A model generated the notes under the pieces. The model made no database searches. It was not told where the DNA came from and was given only the letters and a program-made list of their open reading frames with translations. A stretch of 64,000 bases of DNA from Dermatophilus congolensis (lineage in GTDB: Bacteria > Actinomycetota > Actinomycetes > Actinomycetales > Dermatophilaceae), in contig NZ_LT906453.1 of the NCBI RefSeq assembly GCF_900187045.1, forward strand, positions 434,001 through 498,000, read 5' to 3'. The translations under genes were made by a program, and so were the position numbers. Positions 1 to 8,361 of this stretch are shown here, piece after piece. Position 1 is the first letter of the stretch, and each line of letters begins with the position of its first letter.

Positions 1-236
1 GAGGCTTGAGCCGGGCGTGGGCCCTTATTCAGTTTCTTATCGGCAGTTTTGTGCTGGTGTGTAGGGGTTTTTGTTGTTGTTTATTGGCGGGTTTTGTTGT
101 GTCCGAGCAGGCTCGCTGTTGTGGCGGTGGCGGGGGTTTTATGGGTGAGTGCGCTGTGTGGCGCGGCGGTGCATAGCGCCGTTCGATATCTGGTGGGGCG
201 TGCCCTGCTGACGGGTGAAAGGTTGTGGGGTTGGTT

Positions 237-1529
237 ATGCGTCGTCGGTGTGGGTCGTTGGTTGTTGCTGGTGCTGTGGTGGCTGCTGTGGGGCTGGGCG
301 GTGCTGCGCCGGTGGCGGCGGCACCGGTTTCGTCTGAGGCTGGGGTGGTTTCGGCTGGGGTGCCTCAGCAGATGAGGGCGTTGTGGGTGGATGCGTGGGA
401 GCCGGGCTTGTTTTCGGGGGCGGAAGTGTCTTCGTTAGTGGCCACGGCCAAGCAGATGGGTGTGAATACTTTGGTGGTGCAGACGGTGCGCCGTTCGGAT
501 TGCTTGTGTAATAAGTCGATTCTTCCGCGGGCGGCGGGTACGGGTGCGGCGCAGTTTGATCCGTTAGCGGATGTGGTTGCTAAGGGGCATGCGGCGGGGC
601 TGCAGGTGCATGCGTGGGTGGTTGTGGGCAAGATATGGAGTGGCGCCAGTGCGCCCTCGGATCCGCGGCATGTTTTTAATGTGCATGGCCCGGGCACGAA
701 AGATAGTTGGTCGGATCGCCGTTATGACGGCACGGTGTCGGCTGATGGAACGACGTTTTTGGATCTGGGGAATCCTGCTGCTCGTAAGCACGTGGTGGCC
801 ACGGTGGATTCGATTCAAAAGAATTACGCCATTGATGGTGTGAATTTGGATTACATCCGTTACCCCGATCAGACGGCTTCAGGCCGGTTGGATAATGACT
901 GGGGTTATACGCCGGTTGCTTTAGCTGCGTTTAGGCGAACTTTTAAGACCACGGGTACGCCTGCTCCTGGTGATCCGTTGTGGCATCGGTTCCGCAGGGA
1001 TCAGGTCACGGCTGTTGTTCGCGGTGTGCATGATCAGATGATGCGGCGGGATAAGAGGGACCGATTGTCTGTGAATGCGATTGCGTTCGGTCAGGGACCA
1101 GGGGCTTCAACGAATTGGACGCGTACGGATGGGTTCCGGCAAACGGTTCAGGACATTCCTCGCTGGACCCATCAAAAGATCGTGGACAGCGTTTTTGTCA
1201 TGAATTATCGGTCGGCTTCTGATGCGACTCAGCGCCGGTATTTCACGAGTTGGGTGCAGGGAATGGCTGCTTTGCAAAAGCGTGATGGGCGCACGATGGT
1301 CAGCGGTAATGCGATGTGGAATAACACTATCGCGCAGTCTATCGCGCAGTATCAGGAGGCAGCGCGGGCCGGTGTGGGGTGGGCTGGTTATGCCTACAGC
1401 ACTATGACGATTCCCAATCCGCAGGTTGGGGTCTCGGCGCAGCGTGCGTTGGTGGCTGGGACGTTCGGTAATGGTCCGTTCCGCGTTAAGGCTGCGGTGC
1501 CTTCGATGCCGTGGAAGAAGCTCAAATAA
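237..1529 (+). CDS. Secreted family 10 glycosyl-hydrolase-like protein (GHL10/DUF187)
   Basis: Predicted exported protein of about 430 residues. The N-terminus (MRRR, a hydrophobic stretch, then an Ala-rich end near residue 29) is a typical signal peptide. The mature part opens with MRALWVDAW, and the motif DYIRYP lies near residues 205-210. Both are typical of the GHL10 TIM-barrel family, which is thought to act on cell-envelope or other glycans, although the substrate here is unknown. A GTG at 225 would add four residues. ATG 237 is preferred because it puts MRRR at the start of the signal peptide and leaves room after the purine-rich stretch at 217-222. It is convergent with pflA. Family call is firm; the substrate is not inferable. 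Confidence 0.82.
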   Translation: MRRRCGSLVVAGAVVAAVGLGGAAPVAAAPVSSEAGVVSAGVPQQMRALWVDAWEPGLFSGAEVSSLVATAKQMGVNTLVVQTVRRSDCLCNKSILPRAAGTGAAQFDPLADVVAKGHAAGLQVHAWVVVGKIWSGASAPSDPRHVFNVHGPGTKDSWSDRRYDGTVSADGTTFLDLGNPAARKHVVATVDSIQKNYAIDGVNLDYIRYPDQTASGRLDNDWGYTPVALAAFRRTFKTTGTPAPGDPLWHRFRRDQVTAVVRGVHDQMMRRDKRDRLSVNAIAFGQGPGASTNWTRTDGFRQTVQDIPRWTHQKIVDSVFVMNYRSASDATQRRYFTSWVQGMAALQKRDGRTMVSGNAMWNNTIAQSIAQYQEAARAGVGWAGYAYSTMTIPNPQVGVSAQRALVAGTFGNGPFRVKAAVPSMPWKKLK

Positions 1530-1538
1530 TTGGTTCTG

Positions 1539-1592
1539 CCGGGCTGGCTGCTGGCATTTGTGTTGGTTTTCCTGTTCTTAGCGCCAGCCCGG
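1539..1592. terminator. Inverted repeat between convergent genes (candidate bidirectional terminator)
   Basis: Perfect 10-bp arms ccgggctggc (1539-1548) and gccagcccgg (1583-1592) enclose a 34-nt loop. A T-rich stretch follows on the plus side. It sits exactly between the convergent ends of the glycosyl-hydrolase-like gene and pflA. The long loop makes it weaker than a canonical intrinsic terminator. Confidence 0.45.
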
Positions 1593-1605
1593 GTGTGGGG
1601 TGTTT

Positions 1606-2469
1606 TTAATGCACCTGGAATCCGCGTTCACGGAACACGTTTCGTACTTTTTCGATGGCTTCGGGCGTGGGCGGTTGGGTGTTTTCCAGGTTGTAGCGCA
1701 TGCCTAGTTCACGCCATTTGTCTACGCCCATGTTGTGGAAGGGCAGCACTTCGATGCGTTCTACGGTGCCTTTCCAGCGTTGAACGATGTCGGCGACGGC
1801 GGTGACGTTTTCTGGTGTGTCGGTCAGGCCTGGGACCATGACGAATCTGATCCAGGTGGGTTTGCCCAGGGCGTGGAACCGGTCTCCGAATGCGATGGTT
1901 GGGGCCAGGTCGCGGCCGGTGACGGTTTTGTACAGGTCGGGTAGGCCTGATTTGACGTCGAGGAGGACAAGGTCGATGTTGCTGAGGTCTTCGTCGCTGA
2001 GGCGTGCTCCGAGGTAGCCGGAGGTGTCGATGCAGGTGTGAATGCCTTCGGCGTGGATTGCTTGCAGTAGGCGGCGGGTGAATTCGATCTGGAGGAGGGG
2101 TTCTCCGCCGGAGATGGTTAGTCCGCCGTGAGAGGCGCGGAAGACTGATTTGTATCGCTTTACTTTGGCGATGATTTCTTCGATCCGCTCGACAGTGCCG
2201 GTTTTCATGGCCATCGTGTCGGGGTTGTGGCAGTACTGGCAGCGCAGCGGGCAGCCGGTGAGGAATAGCGTCATTCGTGTTCCGGGACCGTCTACGGCGG
2301 TGACTAGTTCCCAGGAGTGTACGAGTGCGACTTCGCCGGTGCGGCGGGCTTCGAGCAGTTCGGGTCGGCCAAGTTCGATTCGGTCGTATCCGATTCCTGC
2401 GGCGATTCCGCGGACGCGGTCACCGTCGGTGGGTTCGAGGGTGACTGTGCCGGTGATTCCGTCGGCCAT
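1606..2469 (-). CDS. pflA: Pyruvate formate-lyase activating enzyme (radical SAM)
   Basis: Radical-SAM enzyme that installs the glycyl radical on pyruvate formate-lyase using S-adenosylmethionine and a [4Fe-4S] cluster. The cluster motif CxxxCxxC is seen as C73, C77 and C80 (CPLRCQYCHNPD). The SAM-contacting GGEP lies at about 121-124. At 287 residues it carries an N-terminal extension of roughly 50 residues compared with the E. coli enzyme (about 246 residues). It is downstream of pfl and grcA on the same strand, separated from grcA by 90 bp that contain a strong hairpin, so its expression may be lower than theirs. In this locus its target glycine lies on the small GrcA-like protein, not on the large subunit. 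Confidence 0.93.
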   Translation of the reverse strand: MADGITGTVTLEPTDGDRVRGIAAGIGYDRIELGRPELLEARRTGEVALVHSWELVTAVDGPGTRMTLFLTGCPLRCQYCHNPDTMAMKTGTVERIEEIIAKVKRYKSVFRASHGGLTISGGEPLLQIEFTRRLLQAIHAEGIHTCIDTSGYLGARLSDEDLSNIDLVLLDVKSGLPDLYKTVTGRDLAPTIAFGDRFHALGKPTWIRFVMVPGLTDTPENVTAVADIVQRWKGTVERIEVLPFHNMGVDKWRELGMRYNLENTQPPTPEAIEKVRNVFRERGFQVH

Positions 2470-2503
2470 GTGTGGTGGTGTCCTCTGTGTGTTGCTGGAT
2501 ATG

Positions 2504-2539
2504 TCGAGTCCCGGCTGGAGTGTTCCAGCCGGGGCTCGA
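2504..2539 (-). terminator. Strong hairpin between grcA and pflA
   Basis: Arms of 16 nt (2504-2519 and 2524-2539) pair fully with one G-U, around a 4-nt loop. No U-run follows on the minus strand. Its place inside the pfl operon suggests partial termination or an mRNA-stabilising 3' end that separates pfl-grcA from pflA. Confidence 0.55.
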
Positions 2540-2559
2540 TGGTTTTATCTATTGGTGTC

Positions 2560-2811
2560 TCAGGCGCCTTGGTGGAAGGTGCGGGAGATGACGTCGCGCT
2601 GCTGCTCAGCGGTGAGTTTGACGAAGTTCACTGCGTATCCCGAAACGCGGACCGTGAGGTTGGGGTATTTCTCGGGGTGGTCCATCGCGTCGGTGAGGGT
2701 GGCTTCGTCGAGGACGTTGATGTTGGCGTGGTAGAGGCCTGAGGCCATGTTGTTTTTGCTGCGGTTTTCTTTCATGGAGGAAAGACGTTCTTCGAAGGTT
2801 TTCGCGCTCAT
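2560..2811 (-). CDS. grcA: Stand-alone glycyl radical domain (GrcA/YfiD-like)
   Basis: An 83-residue protein equivalent to the C-terminal end of pyruvate formate-lyase. It contains the motif RVSGYAV, with the radical glycine at position 58, followed by the family ending [11 protein letters not shown]. In E. coli a similar protein (YfiD/GrcA) rescues PFL that has been cut at its radical site. Here it lies 41 bp downstream of a large subunit that lacks this domain entirely. It has its own ribosome binding site (taaggag) and ATG, so it is a genuine separate gene and not a frameshift product. It is therefore probably an obligatory second subunit of the lyase. Confidence 0.9.
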   Translation of the reverse strand: MSAKTFEERLSSMKENRSKNNMASGLYHANINVLDEATLTDAMDHPEKYPNLTVRVSGYAVNFVKLTAEQQRDVISRTFHQGA

Positions 2812-2852
2812 TGATTGAATCTCCTTACTGTCGTGTGACTTTTATCGTCGGT

Positions 2853-4958
2853 TCAGCTCTGGCACTGGTCCATGATGAAACCGGCGTCGAGGATGCCGAC
2901 GAGGTTGCTGACCTGCTCGTCTTTGGTGCGGCCAAGGCCGGCTGGCGAGATCGTGTTGGTCAGGGAGATGCCGTCGAGGGCGTCGTTGTAGTCGAGTTTT
3001 CCGACGGAGAGCATGGAGGCGACCATGCCGTGGCTGTCCATGCCGTTTTCTGGGTTGGCGCCTGGGGCGAAGGGGGTGCCAGCTTTGTGTCCGGACGGGA
3101 AGGATCCGGTGGCTTTGCCGTAGACGACGTTGCTGGTGATGGTCAGCACGGATTGGGTGGGGATGGCATCGCGGTAGAGCGGTTGTTCTTTGATCTTGCT
3201 CATTACGGTGTGGACGATGGTGGCGGCGATGTCATCGGCGCGGTCGTCGTCGTTGCCGTAGACCGGGAATTCTCCTTCGGTGCGGTAGTCCACGATGAGT
3301 CCGGTTTCGTCGCGGACTGGGTAGACCTTGGCGTATTTGATGGCCGAGAGGGAGTCGGCGACAATCGACAGGCCTGCGATACCGCATCCGAGGGTGCGGA
3401 TGATGTCGGAGTCGTGCAGTGCCATTTCGATGGCTTCGTAGGCGTATCGGTCGTGGCAGTAGTGGATGATGTTGAGCGCTTCAACATAGGTTCCGACTAC
3501 CCAGTCGAGCATGAGCTCGTATTTGTGCCAGACGTCTTCGAAGTCCAGCGGGCCATCACCTGTGACGGGTTCGAAGCCGTATTCGGGGCTGGTGATCTGT
3601 TTGCCGGATACTTCGTCGCGGCCGCCGTTGATTGCGTAGAGCAGTGATTTGGCTGCGTTGACGCGGGCTCCGAAGAACTGCATCTGCTTACCGACTGCCA
3701 TGGGGGAAACACAGCATGCGATGGCGGCGTCGTCGCCCCATTTGTCGCGGATTTGCTTGTCGGATTCGTACTGGATGGAGCTGGTCTCTACTGAGATCGC
3801 GGCGCAGAATTCTTTGTACCCCTCGGGTAGTTCGGGGTCCCAGAAGATGGTGATGTTGGGTTCTGGGGCTGGTCCGAGGTTGCGCAGTGTCTGCAGCAGG
3901 CGGAACGAGGTTTTTGTGACCTGGGGGCGCCCGTCGACGGAGAAGCCGGCATCGGACCAGGTTGCCCAGTAGGGGTCACCGGAGAAGATTTGGTCGTAGT
4001 CGATCGTGCGCAGGAACCGCACGATGCGCAGTTTGAGCACGAGCGAGTCGATGATTTCTTGGGCTTGTTCTTCGGTGAGGGTGCCGTTGGCTAGGTCGCG
4101 TTCGAAGTAGATGTCGAAGAAGGGCGATAGGCGGCCGATGCTCATGGCTGCGCCGTCTTGGCTCTTGATGGCGCCGAGGTAGCCGAAGTAGGTCCATTGG
4201 ACGGCTTCGTGGGCATTGGTTGCGGGGCCGGAGATGTCAACGCCGTAGGAGGCGGCCATCACTTTGAGTTTTTTGAGCGCTTTGATTTGTTCGGCGTGCT
4301 CTTCGCGGTATCGGGCCCAGTGTTCGGAGAACTCTGCGCCGGTGACGGCGTCTTTGGCTGCCATTTTTTCGGCGATGAGGGCGTCCACACCGTACAGGGC
4401 GACTCGGCGGTAGTCACCGATGATGCGGCCACGTCCGTAGGCGTCGGGTAGTCCGGTGATGACGTGTGAGGAGCGCGCGGCGCGGATGCGGGGGGTGTAG
4501 ATGTCGAATACTGCGTCGTTGTGGGTTTTGCGGTATTTCGTGAAGATTTTCTTCACGTCTTCGTCGGGCTCGAGACCTGCTTCTTTGATGGCGGTTTCGA
4601 CCATGCGCCAGCCGCCGGAGGGCATCATGGCACGTTTGAGTGGGGTGTCTGTTTGGAGACCGACGATGACGTCGTCGTCTTCGCTGATGTATCCGGCGGG
4701 GAAGGCGTCGATGTCGGAGGGGGTGTGGGTGTCAACGTCGAAGACGCGTTTGCGGCGTTCAACGCTGAGGTATTCCTTTTCGAGGGTTTCCCATACGCGC
4801 AAGGTTTTAGCGGTGGGGCCGGCTAGGAAGGAGGCGTCACCGGTGTAGGGCGTGTAGTTGCGTTGGACGAAGTCGCGGACGTCGATACCTTCGCTCCACG
4901 GGCCTGTTTTGAACCCTTCCCACGCTGTGGTTGTCGGGGTCTCTGCTGTCGCGGTCAC
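2853..4958 (-). CDS. pflB: Pyruvate formate-lyase large subunit lacking the glycyl-radical domain
   Basis: Converts pyruvate and CoA to acetyl-CoA and formate during anaerobic growth. At 701 residues it is shorter than E. coli PflB (about 760). The catalytic cysteine pair is present as C415-C416 in AIACCVSPM. The sequence ends shortly after the NLVGILDAGF region, where the usual protein continues into the radical domain. That missing part is encoded by the next gene, grcA. Start is GTG, with a well-spaced ggaggg upstream. The gene order pfl-grcA-pflA suggests one operon. A possible CRP-type site lies about 245 bp upstream. Function is confident; the requirement for GrcA in trans is inferred from the missing domain. 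Confidence 0.92.
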   Translation of the reverse strand: MTATAETPTTTAWEGFKTGPWSEGIDVRDFVQRNYTPYTGDASFLAGPTAKTLRVWETLEKEYLSVERRKRVFDVDTHTPSDIDAFPAGYISEDDDVIVGLQTDTPLKRAMMPSGGWRMVETAIKEAGLEPDEDVKKIFTKYRKTHNDAVFDIYTPRIRAARSSHVITGLPDAYGRGRIIGDYRRVALYGVDALIAEKMAAKDAVTGAEFSEHWARYREEHAEQIKALKKLKVMAASYGVDISGPATNAHEAVQWTYFGYLGAIKSQDGAAMSIGRLSPFFDIYFERDLANGTLTEEQAQEIIDSLVLKLRIVRFLRTIDYDQIFSGDPYWATWSDAGFSVDGRPQVTKTSFRLLQTLRNLGPAPEPNITIFWDPELPEGYKEFCAAISVETSSIQYESDKQIRDKWGDDAAIACCVSPMAVGKQMQFFGARVNAAKSLLYAINGGRDEVSGKQITSPEYGFEPVTGDGPLDFEDVWHKYELMLDWVVGTYVEALNIIHYCHDRYAYEAIEMALHDSDIIRTLGCGIAGLSIVADSLSAIKYAKVYPVRDETGLIVDYRTEGEFPVYGNDDDRADDIAATIVHTVMSKIKEQPLYRDAIPTQSVLTITSNVVYGKATGSFPSGHKAGTPFAPGANPENGMDSHGMVASMLSVGKLDYNDALDGISLTNTISPAGLGRTKDEQVSNLVGILDAGFIMDQCQS

Positions 4959-5090
4959 GTCGGGTGCCCTCCAAAGTGGTCGGCTTCAAGAGGTCGATTG
5001 TCTGTCTTATCGGCCTCGTGTCAGGTGTGCCTATCTCGGACACGCCCTTTCTTTTGAATCTACGAAATGCCATCGGTGCTGAAATCGTTT

Positions 5091-5120
5091 ACACCCCTTA
5101 TGTGTGTATGTGACACCCCT
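5091..5120. repeat. Short direct repeat upstream of pfl
   Basis: The octamer acacccct occurs at 5091-5098 and 5113-5120, starts spaced 22 bp (about two helical turns), in the pfl upstream region. This spacing could place a regulator on one face of the helix, but the repeat is short and may be chance. Confidence 0.3.
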
Positions 5121-5200
5121 CGCATTTCCGTGACGCAGGCCATGTGGGGGCAGACACAGCGACGTGACGCACCTTCCACCCCCACAAAACCCACTAACAA

Positions 5201-5216
5201 AGTGACAGAAATCACT
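5201..5216. promoter_or_regulatory. CRP/FNR-family-like palindrome
   Basis: agtga-cagaaa-tcact is a symmetric GTGA-N6-TCAC site, the core recognised by CRP/GlxR-type regulators. It lies just past the ceramidase-family stop codon and about 245 bp upstream of the pfl start. The only gene it is placed to control is pfl. Binding is inferred from the pattern alone. Confidence 0.4.
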
Positions 5217-5221
5217 GAAAA

Positions 5222-7339
5222 TTAACGCACCGTAAAAGACCGCGACATTCCTACATACGGCGACACTTTCCCGCCGCGAGCATTCTTCCAATCACCGGTC
5301 TGAACAAGTCGATATGTTCCCGCCGGAGTTCCTTTCGGAATACGCCACTGCACCGTCGCCCGCGAAAAAGCAACACCTTCTCGCTTCCACGCATACGTCG
5401 TATCCCAATCCCGGTCCGTCCTCACCGTCTTCCACTGACCACCTTCTTGACGCTGAACCTGCAAGAACGACCCCATCGTTCGGTAGTCATTCTTTGGATG
5501 ACCCGCACGGAACACCGCCGAAGCCACCTGACCAGCGGAATATGACTGCGATGGCTGCTCCAACACCTGCCCAAACTGCTGACCTGCCGGCTTACTGTCA
5601 AACAGCACTCCCGGACGAGCAGGAGTCTTAGCCGTGAAACTTCCTGCCGGAGAAGCTGCATCACTGACCGCAGCGCCCTTCTTCATCGCCGAGGCCAAAC
5701 CAGCAGCCTCTTGCTCGAAAGCAGCAAACTCAAACGGACCAAACTCTGTCGAAGCACCTTCGTAATGCTGCGCCGCATACTCCTCACGAGTGGCCAAATA
5801 GCCGTTATAACCGTTAGCCACACCTGCAATCACCACCCGATTGACACCTGTTCCCGCTAGCTCAGCAGCAACCCGCTCCTGCAACCTGCGCGAAGCCACC
5901 GTGGTCGGCTCGACCGGCAATGCCAAAACCGCTGTGTTCCCCACCCGGACTAGCTGCACCTGCACCACCGAGCTCACCATCTTCCAGGCCCCCGTAGGCA
6001 AAAGAATAGGTTTCTCTGCATGGCACTTGTCTTGATGCAGCGCTGAAATCCCGGCAAACGCTAGCCTCGTCAGTCCACCCAACGCAGAGGTATCAACCTT
6101 CTTGATCTTGTCGGAAATAGAGAACGAGTCACGCGTCATCCCCTCGTACATCCCCGGAATCTTCGATGGACCATTCTCACCACCGGATGCAAACGAGAAC
6201 CCCCGCGCGGCCTTGCACAACTGCACAGACTTACCGCCAGCATATTTGGCATACACGATGTAGTTACGCAGGTCAATGTGCCTGGAACGGAAATCAACTG
6301 GCCCACCCTGCGCGTGCCCCTGCGCTGCCCACAGCTGACGTGCTTTCCCTAACTGTGCTTCTCCAGCAACGTGAGTGTTGTGGTACTCATCGGAGCTACC
6401 ACCGTATCCGGGGGCCGAGTGAGCATTGCCCTGCGCCGGAACAACATCGCCTACCGCACTGTTGGCGAACGCAGCCACAAACGATCCTGCTTTGTTCGGG
6501 TCGCCTCCCATCTGCTTCTCGAACATGTACGAGGCATAGCCCTTGTTGTCGCCACTGAGCTTGGTGAATTTTCTGCTGAAGCTCGTCGGGTGGATCGCGA
6601 ACCAGTTCAACACCCCAACCGCTTGTCCATTAGACCTTCGAAACTCCAGCTGTGTCATGGACGAATCCACTTCGCTACCTGGGTTTTTATTAGCTCGGTG
6701 TGCAGGAAGAGAGCGGTTACGCGTGGCCCCTTTAAGCTCCCCTTCCGAGCGCTGCACCGTGCCCGGGGCCAGGCTCGTGTGCGCACGACTAATCGACTCA
6801 ACAATGCCGTTCACTACGGTGTCGAAGTTTTTCTTGTCGTAGCCAGCCGAGGTCGAGTCGGCGCCAGCTACCTGATACAGCCGATCACCGGACATCCCTG
6901 AATTACCTACGTGAGTGTGCGTCGCTGCGATGAGGACATTTTGAGAGGTGTACTTGTCCCCGAACTTTTGCTGCAGTTTGGCAACCACAGCAGAGGTGAT
7001 CGATGGGAACATAGCCCCCATGTCTGTGGTCACCATCGCCACTCGTTTTCCTGATTTTTGGTCAGCCACAACGAAAGCACGTGAGTACAAGCGCATATGC
7101 AGGCCATCGACTTCTTGCGATGCCGCATACCCAAACATTCCTGTTTCCGCGGCAGCACCGGTGATGTCGTACATGCCTGAACCAACGAGATAGGCGCCTG
7201 ACCCATCAGTCTTCACCGCAGGCGTGTGCACAACATGTGGTTGTGCAGCAAAAGCTGTTCCTGCCGGTAAGGCGAGCGCGACGACCACTGCTGGAGCCAT
7301 GATTTTTGACAGGGTGATTTTTCGAGTACGTCGCGTCAT
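5222..7339 (-). CDS. Secreted neutral/alkaline ceramidase-family protein
   Basis: A 705-residue exported protein of the neutral ceramidase family, which cleaves the amide bond of ceramide. The signal peptide begins MTRRTRK and ends near GTAFA. Family landmarks seen are ATHTHVG (zinc-ligand histidines 141 and 143), LNWFAIHPTS (His250), SGDNKGYAS, and REEYAAQHYEGAS in the second half. The segment that normally reads NxGDVSPN is AVGDVVPA here, so the expected nucleophilic Ser is Val300. Start 7339 is chosen over an upstream ATG at 7429 because a gaaagg site precedes it and the signal peptide then starts properly. Family membership is firm. Ceramidase activity is uncertain because of the Ser change. 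Confidence 0.85.
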   Translation of the reverse strand: MTRRTRKITLSKIMAPAVVVALALPAGTAFAAQPHVVHTPAVKTDGSGAYLVGSGMYDITGAAAETGMFGYAASQEVDGLHMRLYSRAFVVADQKSGKRVAMVTTDMGAMFPSITSAVVAKLQQKFGDKYTSQNVLIAATHTHVGNSGMSGDRLYQVAGADSTSAGYDKKNFDTVVNGIVESISRAHTSLAPGTVQRSEGELKGATRNRSLPAHRANKNPGSEVDSSMTQLEFRRSNGQAVGVLNWFAIHPTSFSRKFTKLSGDNKGYASYMFEKQMGGDPNKAGSFVAAFANSAVGDVVPAQGNAHSAPGYGGSSDEYHNTHVAGEAQLGKARQLWAAQGHAQGGPVDFRSRHIDLRNYIVYAKYAGGKSVQLCKAARGFSFASGGENGPSKIPGMYEGMTRDSFSISDKIKKVDTSALGGLTRLAFAGISALHQDKCHAEKPILLPTGAWKMVSSVVQVQLVRVGNTAVLALPVEPTTVASRRLQERVAAELAGTGVNRVVIAGVANGYNGYLATREEYAAQHYEGASTEFGPFEFAAFEQEAAGLASAMKKGAAVSDAASPAGSFTAKTPARPGVLFDSKPAGQQFGQVLEQPSQSYSAGQVASAVFRAGHPKNDYRTMGSFLQVQRQEGGQWKTVRTDRDWDTTYAWKREGVAFSRATVQWRIPKGTPAGTYRLVQTGDWKNARGGKVSPYVGMSRSFTVR

Positions 7340-7351
7340 TGCGGGCCTTTC

Positions 7352-7436
7352 AATTCCTGTGGGCATGAGGGCGATCTCAGATCGGGAATACATCGTCCGG
7401 TGTGTGGTTCGAGCTGTGTGGTGCCCCACAGGAATT
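7352..7436 (-). promoter_or_regulatory. Symmetric elements in the ceramidase-family gene leader
   Basis: Two nested symmetries precede the start at 7339. Outer arms are aattcctgtggg (7352-7363) and cccacaggaatt (7425-7436), a perfect 12-nt inverted repeat 61 bp apart. Inside is a perfect 13-bp palindrome, cgatctcagatcg (7372-7384). The inner one is operator-like. The outer repeat begins next to the ribosome binding site, so an RNA-level effect is also possible. Confidence 0.45.
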
Positions 7437-7657
7437 CAGGTTTTTTGATGTGCCAGGAAGCAGAAGAAGTTCGCCGTAGGCTCTTGCTTCAAGCTGAGAA
7501 ATTGGCGTTAGAGGCACTCAAGGATGCCCGCATATCTCTGGTGAATGTTTTAAAAATTTCACAAATTAAGAGGGGGTGAGTTTTCTTTTAAATAAGATTT
7601 TTTGGGTGATTGTTCTAGGAGGCGAACATCTCCCATGAGCAGCTAAGAAAGGAAGGC
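7437..7657. other. Divergent intergenic region
   Basis: Gap between the minus-strand ceramidase-family gene and the plus-strand gene at 7658. It contains an A/T-rich run at about 7545-7620, unlike its surroundings, which probably holds the promoter of the plus-strand gene. No gene was recognised here. Confidence 0.4.
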
Positions 7658-8278
7658 ATGCATATGGGGCGTCATGTTTTTCGCGGTCATATCGCTGGGG
7701 TTGGCACGCAAGAAGGCACTCGGCTCGTTGTTGGCCGATGGGTGGATTCTCCTTTAGGAACGTTCACTGATGTGATGGTGGAGCGCGCCGATGGTTGGCG
7801 AATGTTGCTTGCTCCCTCAGCTGAAGTGGCTGATTTTGTGACAGCCACCTACACATTCGACGAGGTTGTCACAGTGCCGGTTTCCTGTGAAGTGACCACC
7901 GTTTCACCAGGTGTGGAGCATTGGAGCCTGAAGGCCGGGCCTTTGGAACTGTCGATGACGACGGGAGAACGCACTCCGTTGGGGTGGCTGCTGCATCTGA
8001 TCCCCACCTCCATCGCCACGAGTCCAGCATTTTGTCGTGTAACTGACGTGCCTGCTCGTCTTGTCGGGTTGCGTACTGCAGGTACGGCCGGTCGCGGGCG
8101 CCGAGAATTCTATGGGGCGTGTGATGTGCATGCCATCACCGATTCGATTGCTTCGTGGCAGGGGCAAGATCTGGGTTCGTTGCAGCGGGTGACTCCCCCG
8201 GTGCGTTTTGGTTTTGGGTCCACTCCCCCACGTCCTGCAATGACGTCAGTAACGACAACGATCATTGACGCAAATTAA
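7658..8278 (+). CDS. Conserved hypothetical protein
   Basis: A 206-residue soluble protein with no signal peptide or membrane segment that I can see. The N-terminal half (GRHVFRGHIAGVG, TRLVVGRWVDSPLGTF, VMVERADGWRMLLAP) looks like a compact beta-rich domain. The tail (VRFGFGSTPPRP) is probably disordered. I do not recognise a characterised family. Two in-frame ATGs lie at 7658 and 7664. The aaggaagg site at 7648-7655 is better spaced for 7664. It stands alone between divergent and convergent neighbours, with a 12-bp hairpin after the stop. Coding is supported by length and amino-acid composition; no function is proposed. Confidence 0.65.
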   Translation: MHMGRHVFRGHIAGVGTQEGTRLVVGRWVDSPLGTFTDVMVERADGWRMLLAPSAEVADFVTATYTFDEVVTVPVSCEVTTVSPGVEHWSLKAGPLELSMTTGERTPLGWLLHLIPTSIATSPAFCRVTDVPARLVGLRTAGTAGRGRREFYGACDVHAITDSIASWQGQDLGSLQRVTPPVRFGFGSTPPRPAMTSVTTTIIDAN

Positions 8279-8307
8279 CGATCAGTGATCGCATCACTAA
8301 CAGAGTT

Positions 8308-8337
8308 CAGCCCCAGAGCATCCACGCTCTGGGGCTG
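8308..8337. terminator. Bidirectional terminator-like hairpin
   Basis: Perfect 12-bp stem cagccccagagc / gctctggggctg with a 6-nt loop, lying between two convergent genes. It lacks a strong T-tract, as is common for actinobacterial hairpin terminators. Confidence 0.7.
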
Positions 8338-8361
8338 AAGAAACGGCTGACGCCAGAGGCG

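Noticed and set aside
49-375. Plus-strand frame at the left edge
   Set aside because: Overlaps the signal peptide region of the glycosyl-hydrolase-like gene in another frame and looks like a shadow.
2811-3647. Long plus-strand open frame opposite pfl
   Set aside because: Low-complexity, Val/Asp/Gly-rich translation from the antisense of a clear PFL gene; no ribosome site or family match.
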